Assembly (NCBI GenBank): GCA_040751985.1
Contig: JBFMFU010000003.1
Location: 9,140 to 73,139, forward strand
Direction: 5' to 3'
Source: Desulfoferula sp040751985
GTDB lineage: Bacteria; Desulfobacterota; Desulfarculia; Desulfarculales; Desulfarculaceae
Length of the DNA stretch: 64,000 nt
The first letter of the stretch is position 1. Each line of letters begins with the position of its first letter. Positions 7,192 to 15,434 of this stretch are shown one piece after another. Below the pieces are notes generated by a model, which was not told the origin of the DNA, did no database searches, and was given only the letters and a program-made list of their open reading frames with translations. Both the position numbers and the translations under genes were made by a program.

Positions 7192-8067
7192 CTATTGTGC
7201 CAGGGCCTCTAAAAGCTCCTTGGGCTTGGCCCGGTTGAGGCTGAAACCCAGCTCGTCCGGGCTCAGGCCCAGGCCCAGGCCCATTAGCTGGGTCAGGTAA
7301 ATCACCGGTACCGCCAGCTTGGTCTCCAGGGACTTGGCGATCTTCTTCTGCTGGCCCTCGTACATCACGTTGCAGAAGGGGCAGACCAGCACCAGGGCCG
7401 TGACCGCGGCGGCGTTCAGCTCTTTCAGCTTGGCCCCGGCCAGGCGGCCGGCCAACTCCTCGTCCACGCCCAGCACCCCGCCGCCGCAGCACTCCTTGAG
7501 GCTGGGGTGGTTCAGGGCCTTGGCGCCGGTGGCCTCTATGAGCTGGGCCAGGGAGTGCGGGTCCTCGGGGTCGTCCAGGCCGTCCAGAGCCTGGCTGGGC
7601 TTCAGGTAGTGGCAGCCGTAGTGGGGCGCAAAGGTGAACTGGCTCAGGTCGCGCACCATCTGGGCCTGGATGGCCTCCAGGCCCAGCTCGGCCAGCAGGA
7701 AGCGCACCAAGTGGGTCACCCGCACGCCGGGCCGGTAGCTGAGCCCCACCGCGGCCAGGCGCTCATTGACCTCCGCGGCGGCCCCTGGGTCGCGGCTCAG
7801 GTGGTGCTCGGCCTCGGCCAGGTGGGCCGCGCAGGCCGAGCACAGGCAGACCATGGGCAGGCCGTGGGCCTTGGCCTGGGCCAGGGCCTTGGCGGCCACG
7901 GTCAGGGCCGCGGCCTGGTCCACGCCCTTGAGGGGGAAGCCGCAGCAGGCCAGGGCCGGGTCGTCCACCAGCTCCAGGTCCAGCTTGGCCGCCACCTTGC
8001 GCGCCGACAGCTCGTAGTTGAGGTTGCGCACCGGCACCGTGCAGCCCAGGAACAAGAGCGCCTTCAT
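7192..8067 (-). CDS. hdrB: HdrB-like heterodisulfide reductase subunit
   Basis: 291 residues with the two CCG domains of HdrB: first GCTVP...ACCGFP...CSAC (about residues 9-80), second HYGCHY...ECCGGG...CPFC (about 150-235). In methanogen HdrB these cysteines bind two non-cubane 4Fe-4S clusters that cleave disulfides. Here the substrate is unknown because non-methanogens lack CoM-CoB; relatives act on thiols or other disulfides. The ATG at 8067 overlaps the hdrC stop by 4 bases, so the two are coupled. It is followed after 118 bp by the lipoyl-protein gene. Confidence 0.87.
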   Translation of the reverse strand: MKALLFLGCTVPVRNLNYELSARKVAAKLDLELVDDPALACCGFPLKGVDQAAALTVAAKALAQAKAHGLPMVCLCSACAAHLAEAEHHLSRDPGAAAEVNERLAAVGLSYRPGVRVTHLVRFLLAELGLEAIQAQMVRDLSQFTFAPHYGCHYLKPSQALDGLDDPEDPHSLAQLIEATGAKALNHPSLKECCGGGVLGVDEELAGRLAGAKLKELNAAAVTALVLVCPFCNVMYEGQQKKIAKSLETKLAVPVIYLTQLMGLGLGLSPDELGFSLNRAKPKELLEALAQ

Positions 8068-8564
8068 GCCGGCTCCTCCCCGGACCCCTCGCCCTCGGGG
8101 GCGATATTCAGCAGGCGCTGGAAGTCCTGGGGCCGCTCCTCCACCGGCGGCAGGCCCAGCTTGGCGCGCTTCTCATTCTCGAACTCGCTCACCTGCAGCA
8201 GGCGGCCGTGCTTGGCCAGAAGCGAGGCCCCGGCCCGGGCTGCCGGCGGCGCGCAGCCGGCCCGCGCGGCGATGTTCTTGATGGCCGTGAGCACGTCGGT
8301 GAAGCGCACCTGCTGGGGGCAGACCTCGGCGCAGGAGTAGCAGGCCGAGCAGCGCCAGATCAGGGGCGAGGCCAGCACCTCCTCCCGCCGGCCCAGGAGC
8401 GTAAGGCGGATGATGCGGCGGGGGTCGTAGCCGGGCAGGTGCCCGGCCACCGGGCAGCGGGCGCTGCAGGCCGCGCAGGCGAAGCAGGACTTGAGCCCCT
8501 GGCCGCCGGGCTCGGCGGCCACCTGGTGCTTGAAGCCGGGATCGCCGTCGTTGAGGCGCATCAT
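8064..8564 (-). CDS. hdrC: HdrC-like 4Fe-4S protein
   Basis: 166 residues. Two 4Fe-4S motifs, CFACAACSARCP (about 27-38) and CSACYSCAEVCP (about 72-83), match HdrC, which relays electrons between HdrA and HdrB. The C-terminal 60 residues are acidic and Pro-rich. ATG overlaps the stop of the preceding HdrA/MvhD gene as ATGA, and its own end overlaps hdrB, so all are one translation-coupled operon. Confidence 0.87.
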   Translation of the reverse strand: MMRLNDGDPGFKHQVAAEPGGQGLKSCFACAACSARCPVAGHLPGYDPRRIIRLTLLGRREEVLASPLIWRCSACYSCAEVCPQQVRFTDVLTAIKNIAARAGCAPPAARAGASLLAKHGRLLQVSEFENEKRAKLGLPPVEERPQDFQRLLNIAPEGEGSGEEPA

Positions 8565-10420
8565 CCCTCCAGGGCCCCGGCGGCCATCTGGTCCACGGCC
8601 TGGGCCAGGGCGCGGGGCTGGTTGGAGGCCAGGTGCAAGAACTGCACGCTCTCTGGGTCTAGACCCAGCTCGCCCAGGGTCTGGGACGCCTGCTCAGTGC
8701 GCAGGCGGGCGCGCAGGTTGCCGCTGACCGAGCGGCAGTTGCCGTCGTGGCAGCCGGCCACCAGCACCCCCCGGGCACCCAGTTCCAGGGCCTTCATGAT
8801 CAGGTGCATCCCCACCCGGCCGGCGCAGACCACCGGCTGCATCACCAGCCCGGCCGGCCAGACGTGGCCGCCGGCGCTCAGCTCGCCCACGGCGGGCATA
8901 GCCGAGTTGGCGCAGGCGAACAGCACCAGGCGCGGCTGGGCGGCCAGGGCCAGGGCGCGCTCCAGGCCGGCGAACATCTCGGGGTTGGACCAGCCCGGCG
9001 GCGCGATGGCCTGGGCCGGGCACTCGGCCGCGCAGACCCCGCAGGCCACACAGCCCGCTGGCGCGCACTGGATGCTGTCCACGATGTGCCGGGGCACGCC
9101 ATGCGGGCAGGTGCGCACGCAGGTCAGGCAGCGGGCGCAGATCTTGTCCCGCACCACGGGCATGGGCACCAGCTTGCCGGTCAGGCGCTCGTGCAGGTCC
9201 GCGGCCGCGTCGGCGGCTTCCTCCCGGCGGGCCGCGCCAGGGGCGGTGCCGCGCAGGGCGCCCAAGATGTACAGGCCCGTGCGGCTGCTGCGGCCGCCGC
9301 TGAAGCGGGGGTTGTCCGGCAGCAGGGCCGGCCAGGAGGGCCAGAGCAGGCGGTTGTCCAGGAAGGCCGGCCTGGGGGCCGCGGCCTGGTCGGCCAGCAC
9401 GATCAGGTCCGGGGCCAGCTCCAGGTCCTCGCCCAGCAGGGGGTCGGGCCAGGCCAGCAGCCGGCCGCCCTCCCTGACCGTCAGTTCGCCAGGGGCCACC
9501 CGCATGGCCAGCACCCCGGCTTGGCGGCATTCACGGAACAGGCGCTCGCCGCCCTCGCTGGCCACCCTGGCCTCGCTGAACAGCAGCGCCACCTGCAACC
9601 GGGGCCGCTGGGCCAGGGCCAGGGCCGCCCGCAGGGCGCGGCTAAAGGAGTCGGCGGTGAGCGGCCGGGCGGTGCCGGCCAGGACCGCCGCGTAGAGCCA
9701 GCCGTCCGGCGGGCCGGATATCTCCTGGGCCTGGAGCTGCCACACGGGCCGGGTCAGGGCCGGGTCCAGGCCGTCCACCTCGCAGGAGACGCTCCACTGC
9801 CCGGCTGGGGCCAGCACCACCGCGCCGAAGGTCTGGGTGGCCGCGCCCTGGGGCCCGGCCAGGCGGGCCCGGAAGGCCCCGGCCGCGCCGGTCAGCTCCG
9901 TCAGCTCGGTCTGGGGGGCCAGGGTCACCGAGGCCGGCAGTTGGGCGGCCAGGAGGCTCACCTCCTCGGGGTCGTCGTCCTGGCCGGGGGTGTGGGCCGC
10001 CGCCAAGGGCGTGGCCAGGAGCACCGGGTGGCCCAGGGCCGCCGCCTCGTAGGCCGCGGCCAGGGCGGCCAGCCCGGCCCCGGCCACCAGCACGTTCAGG
10101 GCCGGCTGGGGGGCGTAGACCGGGGGCAGGGTGGCCAGGGCGGCCCGCCCGGCGGCGCGGGCCACGGCCGCGGCCGCCCGGGCCAGGCGCAGGGCGTCGT
10201 CTCCGCCGCCCACCTCCAAGGCCAGATCCAGCCAGGCCACGGGCAGGCCCAGCAGGCGCCTCTTGAGGGCCGGCGGGGCCGCGGCCTCGGGCGCGGTGAC
10301 CACCACCGCCTCGACGAGACCGCCGCGGTCCAGCGCCACGCCGGCGGCCCGGGCCACCAGCTCCGGGGCCAGGCCCTCTAGGCCGGGCCGCTCCAGCCAG
10401 ACCAGGCTCACCCTAGCCAC
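8561..10420 (-). CDS. QmoB-like protein: degenerate HdrA core, ferredoxin and MvhD domains
   Basis: 619 residues from the GTG at 10420, which overlaps the preceding stop and has AGGAGG 7 bases upstream. Order: an Ala-rich N-terminus, a weak dinucleotide-fold motif VAGAGLAALAAAYEAAALG near residue 140, a ferredoxin module (CARCLTCVRTCP near 424, CVACGVCAAECP near 455), then an MvhD/FlpD domain (FACANSA, VVCAGRV, GCHDGNC, about 490-600). This is the QmoB/HdrA-MvhD architecture. In MvhD the cysteines pass electrons from a hydrogenase or dehydrogenase into HdrA. The FAD motif is less canonical than in the neighbouring QmoA-like protein, so the two may split the flavin and Fe-S tasks. Confidence 0.82.
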   Translation of the reverse strand: MARVSLVWLERPGLEGLAPELVARAAGVALDRGGLVEAVVVTAPEAAAPPALKRRLLGLPVAWLDLALEVGGGDDALRLARAAAAVARAAGRAALATLPPVYAPQPALNVLVAGAGLAALAAAYEAAALGHPVLLATPLAAAHTPGQDDDPEEVSLLAAQLPASVTLAPQTELTELTGAAGAFRARLAGPQGAATQTFGAVVLAPAGQWSVSCEVDGLDPALTRPVWQLQAQEISGPPDGWLYAAVLAGTARPLTADSFSRALRAALALAQRPRLQVALLFSEARVASEGGERLFRECRQAGVLAMRVAPGELTVREGGRLLAWPDPLLGEDLELAPDLIVLADQAAAPRPAFLDNRLLWPSWPALLPDNPRFSGGRSSRTGLYILGALRGTAPGAARREEAADAAADLHERLTGKLVPMPVVRDKICARCLTCVRTCPHGVPRHIVDSIQCAPAGCVACGVCAAECPAQAIAPPGWSNPEMFAGLERALALAAQPRLVLFACANSAMPAVGELSAGGHVWPAGLVMQPVVCAGRVGMHLIMKALELGARGVLVAGCHDGNCRSVSGNLRARLRTEQASQTLGELGLDPESVQFLHLASNQPRALAQAVDQMAAGALEG

Positions 10421-11495
10421 GGCCCGCCTCCTGGGCGACGTGGGCGGCGGCGGCCGCGGCGGCCAGGCCGGCGTGGTCGATGCTCTCGGCCAGGGAGCGC
10501 GGCCCCCGGCAGGCCCCGGCCACGTACACGCCGGGCGCGCCGGCGGCCACCGGGGCCTGGGGCTGGCCCAGGAAGCCGTCCACGATGCGGGCCAGGCCGA
10601 ACATCTGGGCCAGGGCGGCGGCCCCGGCCGGTGGGCCCAGGCCCTGGCTGAGCACCACCAGATCAAAGGCCTCGCGCCGCTGCGCTCCGTCGGCCAGGGC
10701 GAAGACCACCTCCGGGCCGGTCGCGCCCAGGGCCACCTCGCCGGGCATGGCCCGCAGGAAGCGCAGCTCTTGCCTCAGCTCGGCCAGCTCCTCTTCCCAG
10801 GCCCGGCCGTAGTCCTGCACGTCCATGTGGAAGAAGGCGATGTCCATCTCCGGCCGGCCGGCCTTGAGCAGGCGGGCCAGGCGCAGGGCGTAGCCGCAGC
10901 AGACCCGCGAGCACCACAGCCGGCCCAGGGCCTGGTCCCGGGAGCCCACGCACTGGATGAAGGCCAGCTTGGCCGGCGGGGGCTCATTCTCCCAGGCCCC
11001 CAGGGCCAGCCTGGCCTCAAGCTCCAGGGCGCTGATCACCCCCGGCACCCGGCCGTAGCCCAGGCTGCTTTTCTGGGCCGGGTCAAAGGGCTGCTGCCCC
11101 ACGGCCAGGATCACGGCCTGGGCGGCCAGGCTGAGGCGGCCGGGCAGGGGCGCGCCAGGGCCGGCGGCCGCGGGCTGGGCCGGGCCGGCTGGGGCCAGCT
11201 CCACCTGCCAGCCGCGGTCACGGGGCTGGGCAGTGGTGGCCAGGGCCGAGGTGTAGATGGTGATCTGGGGCCGGACAGATGCCTCGGCCAGAAGGTCGGC
11301 CAGGCGGCAGGCCCCGCAGCGGGCGCAGGCCGCCACAGCCTTGCAGCAGAAGTCCCGCGCCCGGCCGCCCAGCACGGGCTCGCGCTCGGCCAGCACGCAG
11401 GACAGTCCCCGGCGGGACAGGTCCACGGCCGCGGCCAGGCCGGCCACGCCGCCGCCCAGGATCAGGACTGGCGTGCTCTGGGGGGTGTCGCTCAA
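10413..11495 (-). CDS. QmoA/HdrA-like FAD protein
   Basis: About 360 residues. Near the start is the FAD-binding LILGGGVAGLAAA, then REPVLGGRA, a Cys-rich CC...CARCGAC segment (about 51-68), AFIQCVGSRD and CSRVCCGYALRLARLL, all typical of HdrA/QmoA. It should bind FAD and one or more Fe-S clusters and form the electron-splitting or flavin core of the complex with the three following genes. The start is uncertain: TTG at 11495 sits just before the FAD motif with a GGAG 12 bases upstream; the frame stays open to a TTG at 11594. First gene of the minus-strand operon, divergent from the dehydratase operon. Confidence 0.82.
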   Translation of the reverse strand: MSDTPQSTPVLILGGGVAGLAAAVDLSRRGLSCVLAEREPVLGGRARDFCCKAVAACARCGACRLADLLAEASVRPQITIYTSALATTAQPRDRGWQVELAPAGPAQPAAAGPGAPLPGRLSLAAQAVILAVGQQPFDPAQKSSLGYGRVPGVISALELEARLALGAWENEPPPAKLAFIQCVGSRDQALGRLWCSRVCCGYALRLARLLKAGRPEMDIAFFHMDVQDYGRAWEEELAELRQELRFLRAMPGEVALGATGPEVVFALADGAQRREAFDLVVLSQGLGPPAGAAALAQMFGLARIVDGFLGQPQAPVAAGAPGVYVAGACRGPRSLAESIDHAGLAAAAAAAHVAQEAGRG

Positions 11496-11587
11496 GCTGC
11501 TGCTAATCTCCAAGGCCAGAGGCCGCCGACTCCGCCCGACGGGCGCGGCCTCCCACCGGGGCAGAGGATATGCCCCCTGTTTTGCGC

Positions 11588-11616
11588 TTGACAAGCCCCA
11601 AGGGCCTGCCTATAGT
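11588..11616 (+). promoter_or_regulatory. Sigma70-type promoter of the dehydratase-activase operon
   Basis: TTGACA at 11588-11593, 17-base spacer, TATAGT at 11611-11616. Gives a leader of about 110 bases before the ATG at 11735. A palindrome lies at the expected transcription start. Confidence 0.72.
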
Positions 11617-11621
11617 GCAAG

Positions 11622-11640
11622 TTAGCTAGATTGTAGCTAA
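11622..11640. promoter_or_regulatory. Palindromic operator candidate between divergent promoters
   Basis: TTAGCTA-GATTG-TAGCTAA, a perfect 7-bp inverted repeat with a 5-base centre. It lies just downstream of the plus-strand -10 box and includes the minus-strand -10 box, so a dimeric repressor bound here could control both operons. No regulator gene is adjacent. Confidence 0.55.
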
Positions 11641-11659
11641 TTTGTAGTCATCTTGTCCA
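11630..11659 (-). promoter_or_regulatory. Sigma70-type promoter of the Qmo/Hdr-like operon
   Basis: On the minus strand TGGACA (11659-11654), 18-base spacer, TACAAT (11635-11630). It fires towards the QmoA-like gene. The two divergent -10 boxes are about 14 bp apart. Confidence 0.55.
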
Positions 11660-11734
11660 CCCGTTTTTGGCTTCCGCCGCTGCTTTTTTGGCCCTGGGAC
11701 CGGCGGCGGGTCGCTGCCGGCTGGAGGCCCCACC

Positions 11735-12970
11735 ATGCCCGAAGCACCGCCGCCCATCGCCGCCGCCAAGCTGATGAAGAAGCTCATGGCCGAGCATTTC
11801 CTGGGCCTGGACCAGGCGGCGCGGGAGGGCAGCCCCAAGGTGGCCTGGTGCACCAGCGTGGGCCCGGCCGAGCTGCTGCACGCCATGGGCTTCCTGGTCT
11901 ACTACCCCGAGAACCACGGCGCCCTCTTGGGCGCCACCCGCATGGCCACCGAGACCATCCCGGTGGCCAACGCCGCCGGCTACAGCCCGGACATCTGCTC
12001 CTACCTCACCGCGGACGTGGGCGCTTTCCTCAAAGGCGTCACCCCCCTGACCAAGGCCTACGGCATAAAGAGCGTGCCCCGGCCGGACGTGCTGGTGTTC
12101 AACACCAACCAGTGCCGGGACGTGCAGGACTGGTTCCAGTGGTACGGCCGCCACTTCGGGGCGCCGGTGATCGGGGTGCGCACCCAGCGGGGGGTGGGGC
12201 CGGTGCTGGACTCCATGGTGGCCGACATCTCCCGCCAGATACAGGCCCTGGTGCCGGCCCTGGAGAAGATCAGCGGCAACAAGTTCGACATCGATCGCCT
12301 GCGCGAGACGGTGGGGCTATCCAAGCGCTGCACGGTGATGTGGCGCCGGGTCTTGGAGTACGGGGCCAAGCACCCGGCCCAGCTCAGCTTCTTCGACCAC
12401 ACCATCCACATGGCCCCGGCCGTGGTGCTGCGCGGCCTGCCCGAGGCGGTGCTCTACTACGAGACCCTCTTGGCCGAGCTGATGGAGAGGGACCAGCAGG
12501 GCCTGGCCGCGGTGCCCGGCGAGCGCTTCCGCCTGTACTGGGACGGCATGCCGGTGTGGGGCCGGCTGCGCATGTTGGGGGACCTGATGGCCTCCCTGAA
12601 GACGGCCATCGTGGCCTCCACCTACTGCAACTCCTGGATATTCGACGCCTTCGACGCGGCCGACCCCTTCGACTCCATGGCCCGGGCCTACCTGGAGCTG
12701 TTCATCGTGCGCGACGAGGACTTCAAGGAGCGCTACATCCTGGACCACGTGGCGCTCTACGATTGCGACGGGGTGGTCTTCCACGACGCCAAGACCTGCC
12801 CCAACAACTCCAACAACCGCTACGCCATGCCCCAACGCCTGCAGGAGCGCCACGGGGTGCCCACCCTGGTGATCAACGGCGACCTGAACGACCTGCGCTG
12901 CTTCAGCGACGAGCAGGCCCGCACCAACCTGGAGGCCTTCGTGGAGCAGATCGAGGAACTGGCCGCCTGA
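11735..12970 (+). CDS. 2-hydroxyacyl-CoA dehydratase / benzoyl-CoA reductase (BcrB/HgdB-like) subunit
   Basis: 411 residues. Three spaced cysteines suited to hold a 4Fe-4S cluster are visible at about 39 (AWCTSVG), 88 (PDICSYL) and 127 (NTNQCRD), matching the D component of 2-hydroxyacyl-CoA dehydratases and BcrB/BcrC of ATP-dependent benzoyl-CoA reductase. These proteins receive single low-potential electrons from a partner activase, here encoded immediately downstream with a TGATG overlap. Known enzymes use two such subunits; only one is present. Dehydratase versus ring reductase cannot be decided from sequence. Confidence 0.85.
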   Translation: MPEAPPPIAAAKLMKKLMAEHFLGLDQAAREGSPKVAWCTSVGPAELLHAMGFLVYYPENHGALLGATRMATETIPVANAAGYSPDICSYLTADVGAFLKGVTPLTKAYGIKSVPRPDVLVFNTNQCRDVQDWFQWYGRHFGAPVIGVRTQRGVGPVLDSMVADISRQIQALVPALEKISGNKFDIDRLRETVGLSKRCTVMWRRVLEYGAKHPAQLSFFDHTIHMAPAVVLRGLPEAVLYYETLLAELMERDQQGLAAVPGERFRLYWDGMPVWGRLRMLGDLMASLKTAIVASTYCNSWIFDAFDAADPFDSMARAYLELFIVRDEDFKERYILDHVALYDCDGVVFHDAKTCPNNSNNRYAMPQRLQERHGVPTLVINGDLNDLRCFSDEQARTNLEAFVEQIEELAA

Positions 12971-13752
12971 TGGTGACCGGCGGCGTGGACATCGGGGCCA
13001 GCGCCACCAAGGCGGCCCTGCTGGACCGCAGGGGCCGGCTGCTGGGCTCGGCGGTGCTGCGCTCGGGGGTGGACTTCGCCGCCAGCGCAGACAAGGCCCT
13101 GCAGGCGGCCCTGGCCGAGGCCGAGCTGACCGCCGACGAGGTGGGGCCCATCTTCGCCTGTGGCTACGGCCGGGGCAACGCGGCCATTGCCCAGGCCACC
13201 CGCACCGAGATCGCCTGCCACGCGGCCGGCGCCTACCACTACTTTCCCCAGGCCCTGACCGTGGTGGACATCGGCGGCCAGGACAATAAGATCATCAAGG
13301 TGGCCGCCGACGGCGCGCGCACCTCGTTCAAGATGAACCGCAAGTGCGCCGCCGGCACCGGCGCCTTTCTGGAGGAGATGGCCCTGAGGCTGGACCTGCC
13401 TCTGGAGGCGCTCAACGGCCTGGCCGCCGGGGCGGCCCAGGAGGCCTCTTTGGGCTCCTACTGCACGGTGTTCACCGCCACCGAGGTGCTGGCCAAGATC
13501 CGGGCCGGGGTGGCCGTGGCGGCCCTGGTCAAGGGGCTGTTCCGCTCGGTGGTCAAGAGAGTCCTGGAGATGGACACCCTGGAGGGCACGGTGGTGATGA
13601 CCGGCGGGGTGGTGGCCCACAACCCGCACCTGGCGGTCATGCTGGCCCAGGAGGCCGGCCGCGAGGTGCACCTGCCGCCGCACCCCCAGCTCACCGGGGC
13701 CATCGGCGCGGCCCTCTTGGCGCGCAAGAGCCTGGAGCAATACGCGGCCTGA
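12970..13752 (+). CDS. BadF/BcrA/HgdC-type activase ATPase
   Basis: 260 residues, the full length of a minimal HgdC-type activator. ASKHA phosphate loops: GGVDIGASATKAAL (4-17) and VVDIGGQDNKII (98-109). The cysteines that bridge the 4Fe-4S cluster across the homodimer are present: Cys126 in NRKCAAGTGAFLEEM and Cys165 in GSYCTVFTATEV. The protein hydrolyses ATP to inject a low-potential electron into the dehydratase/reductase. The start ATG overlaps the upstream stop (TGATG), implying stoichiometric co-expression. Confidence 0.92.
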   Translation: MVTGGVDIGASATKAALLDRRGRLLGSAVLRSGVDFAASADKALQAALAEAELTADEVGPIFACGYGRGNAAIAQATRTEIACHAAGAYHYFPQALTVVDIGGQDNKIIKVAADGARTSFKMNRKCAAGTGAFLEEMALRLDLPLEALNGLAAGAAQEASLGSYCTVFTATEVLAKIRAGVAVAALVKGLFRSVVKRVLEMDTLEGTVVMTGGVVAHNPHLAVMLAQEAGREVHLPPHPQLTGAIGAALLARKSLEQYAA

Positions 13753-13790
13753 GGGGGCCGCCCATAGGCAAGGGAGGGAGACACGCCATC

Positions 13791-15377
13791 ATGAACCGCT
13801 GGCTAACCATCAAGGACATCCTGAGGGTCAACGCCCAACTGTTCCCGGACAAGGAGGGCGCCGCCGACCTGCAGCGCTCGCTCACGTTCAAAGAGTGGAA
13901 CCAGCGCTGCTGCCGCCTGGCCAACGCCCTGGCCGAGATGGGGCTGAACAAAGGCGACCGCATCGCCATGCTGGGCTACAACAGCCTGGAGTGGCTGGAG
14001 TTCTACGGGGCCTGCGCCAAGGGCGGCTATATCGCGGTGCCCATCATGTTCCGCCTGACGCCCAAGGAGTACACCTACATCCTGGATAACGCCGAGGTCA
14101 GCGCCTTCATCGTGGAAAAACCTTTCGTGGATGACGTGGCCAAGCACAGGGGCGACTTCAACACCATCCCCGCCGGCCGCTACATCTACTACGGCCAGGC
14201 GGGCCCGGCGCCCCAGGGCTTCGTGCACCTGGAGGACATCATGGCCGCGGCCTCGCCGGCCGAGCCGGCCACCCCGGTGGTGGACAAGGACACCTGGATC
14301 ATCATGTACACCAGCGGCACCACCGGCCGGCCCAAGGGCGTGGTGCGCACCCACGAGTCCCTGGCGGGCATGTACTGGACCAACATCGCCTCCATGGGCT
14401 ACGACCGCGACGACCGCGGCCTACTGGTCATGCCCATGTGCCACATCAACAGCGTGTTCTACTCCTTTGTCTTCACCTGCCTGGGCGCCACCTGCGTGGT
14501 GTACAACTCGGTGTCCTTTGACCCCGAGCACATGATCAAGACCCTGGCCGAGTTCAACATCACCTTCACCTCCCTGGTGCCCACGCACTACATCATGATG
14601 CTGGCCCTGCCCGAGAAGGTTAAGTCCAGCTACAACGTGGACTGCGTGAAGAAGCTACTCATCTCCTCGGCCCCTGCCCGCCGCGACCTGAAGCTGGCCA
14701 TCATGGACTACTTCAAGAACTCGCAGCTCTACGAGGCCTACGGCTCCACCGAGGCCGGCCTGGTGACGCTTCTGTTGCCCCACGAGCAGTTCGACAAGCT
14801 GGGCAGCATCGGCCGCGAGATTCCGGGCACGGACATCATCAAGCTGTTGGACGAGGACAAGAAGGAGGTGCCCCTGGGCGAGGTGGGCGAGTTGTACTCG
14901 CGCGGGCCGGCCCTGTTCAGCGCGTACTGGAAGATGCCCGCCGAGACCGAGGCGGCCTTTGCCGGCGGCCACTTCAGCGCCGGGGACATGGCCTACCAGG
15001 ACGCCGAGGGCTACTACTACCTGGTGGACCGCAAGAAGAACATGATCATCACCGGCGGGGAGAACGTCTACCCCAGCGAGGTGGAGGACTGCCTGGGCGG
15101 CCACCAGGCCATCAAGGACGTGGCCGTGATCGGCGTGCCGGACGAAAAGTGGGGCGAGCGGGTGACTGCGGTGGTCATCCTGCACGCCGGCTTCGAGGCC
15201 AGCGACGCCCTGGCGGGCGAGATCAAGGAGTTCACCAAGGGCAAGATCGCCGGCTTCAAGCGGCCCAAGGACGTGTACTTCGTGGCCGAGAACGAGATGC
15301 CCCGCACCGGCACCGGCAAGATCCTGCACCGGGTGCTGCGCGAACGCTACGGCCACTGGTCGGACAACAAGAAGTAA
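13791..15377 (+). CDS. AMP-forming acyl-CoA ligase
   Basis: 528 residues. ANL-superfamily motifs: P-loop-like MYTSGTTGRPKG (about 172-183), YEAYGSTEAG, YLVDRKKNMIITGGENVYPSEVE and the final catalytic Lys in PRTGTGKILHRVLR. It activates a carboxylic acid to its CoA thioester through an acyl-adenylate. GGGAGGGAG precedes the ATG at 13791. Within the operon it may supply the substrate of the dehydratase/reductase. Aromatic, cyclic and aliphatic acids are all possible. Confidence 0.9.
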   Translation: MNRWLTIKDILRVNAQLFPDKEGAADLQRSLTFKEWNQRCCRLANALAEMGLNKGDRIAMLGYNSLEWLEFYGACAKGGYIAVPIMFRLTPKEYTYILDNAEVSAFIVEKPFVDDVAKHRGDFNTIPAGRYIYYGQAGPAPQGFVHLEDIMAAASPAEPATPVVDKDTWIIMYTSGTTGRPKGVVRTHESLAGMYWTNIASMGYDRDDRGLLVMPMCHINSVFYSFVFTCLGATCVVYNSVSFDPEHMIKTLAEFNITFTSLVPTHYIMMLALPEKVKSSYNVDCVKKLLISSAPARRDLKLAIMDYFKNSQLYEAYGSTEAGLVTLLLPHEQFDKLGSIGREIPGTDIIKLLDEDKKEVPLGEVGELYSRGPALFSAYWKMPAETEAAFAGGHFSAGDMAYQDAEGYYYLVDRKKNMIITGGENVYPSEVEDCLGGHQAIKDVAVIGVPDEKWGERVTAVVILHAGFEASDALAGEIKEFTKGKIAGFKRPKDVYFVAENEMPRTGTGKILHRVLRERYGHWSDNKK

Positions 15378-15434
15378 GCCCGGAGCCTATCCGGCAGCAG
15401 CAGTCAATACCCGCCCCTCTAAACGGAGCAGAGC

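Noticed and set aside
8747..10381. Long plus-strand frame over the QmoB-like gene
   Set aside because: Low-complexity Gly/Gln/Ala/Arg translation, no ribosome site, and the minus strand holds clear ferredoxin and MvhD motifs.
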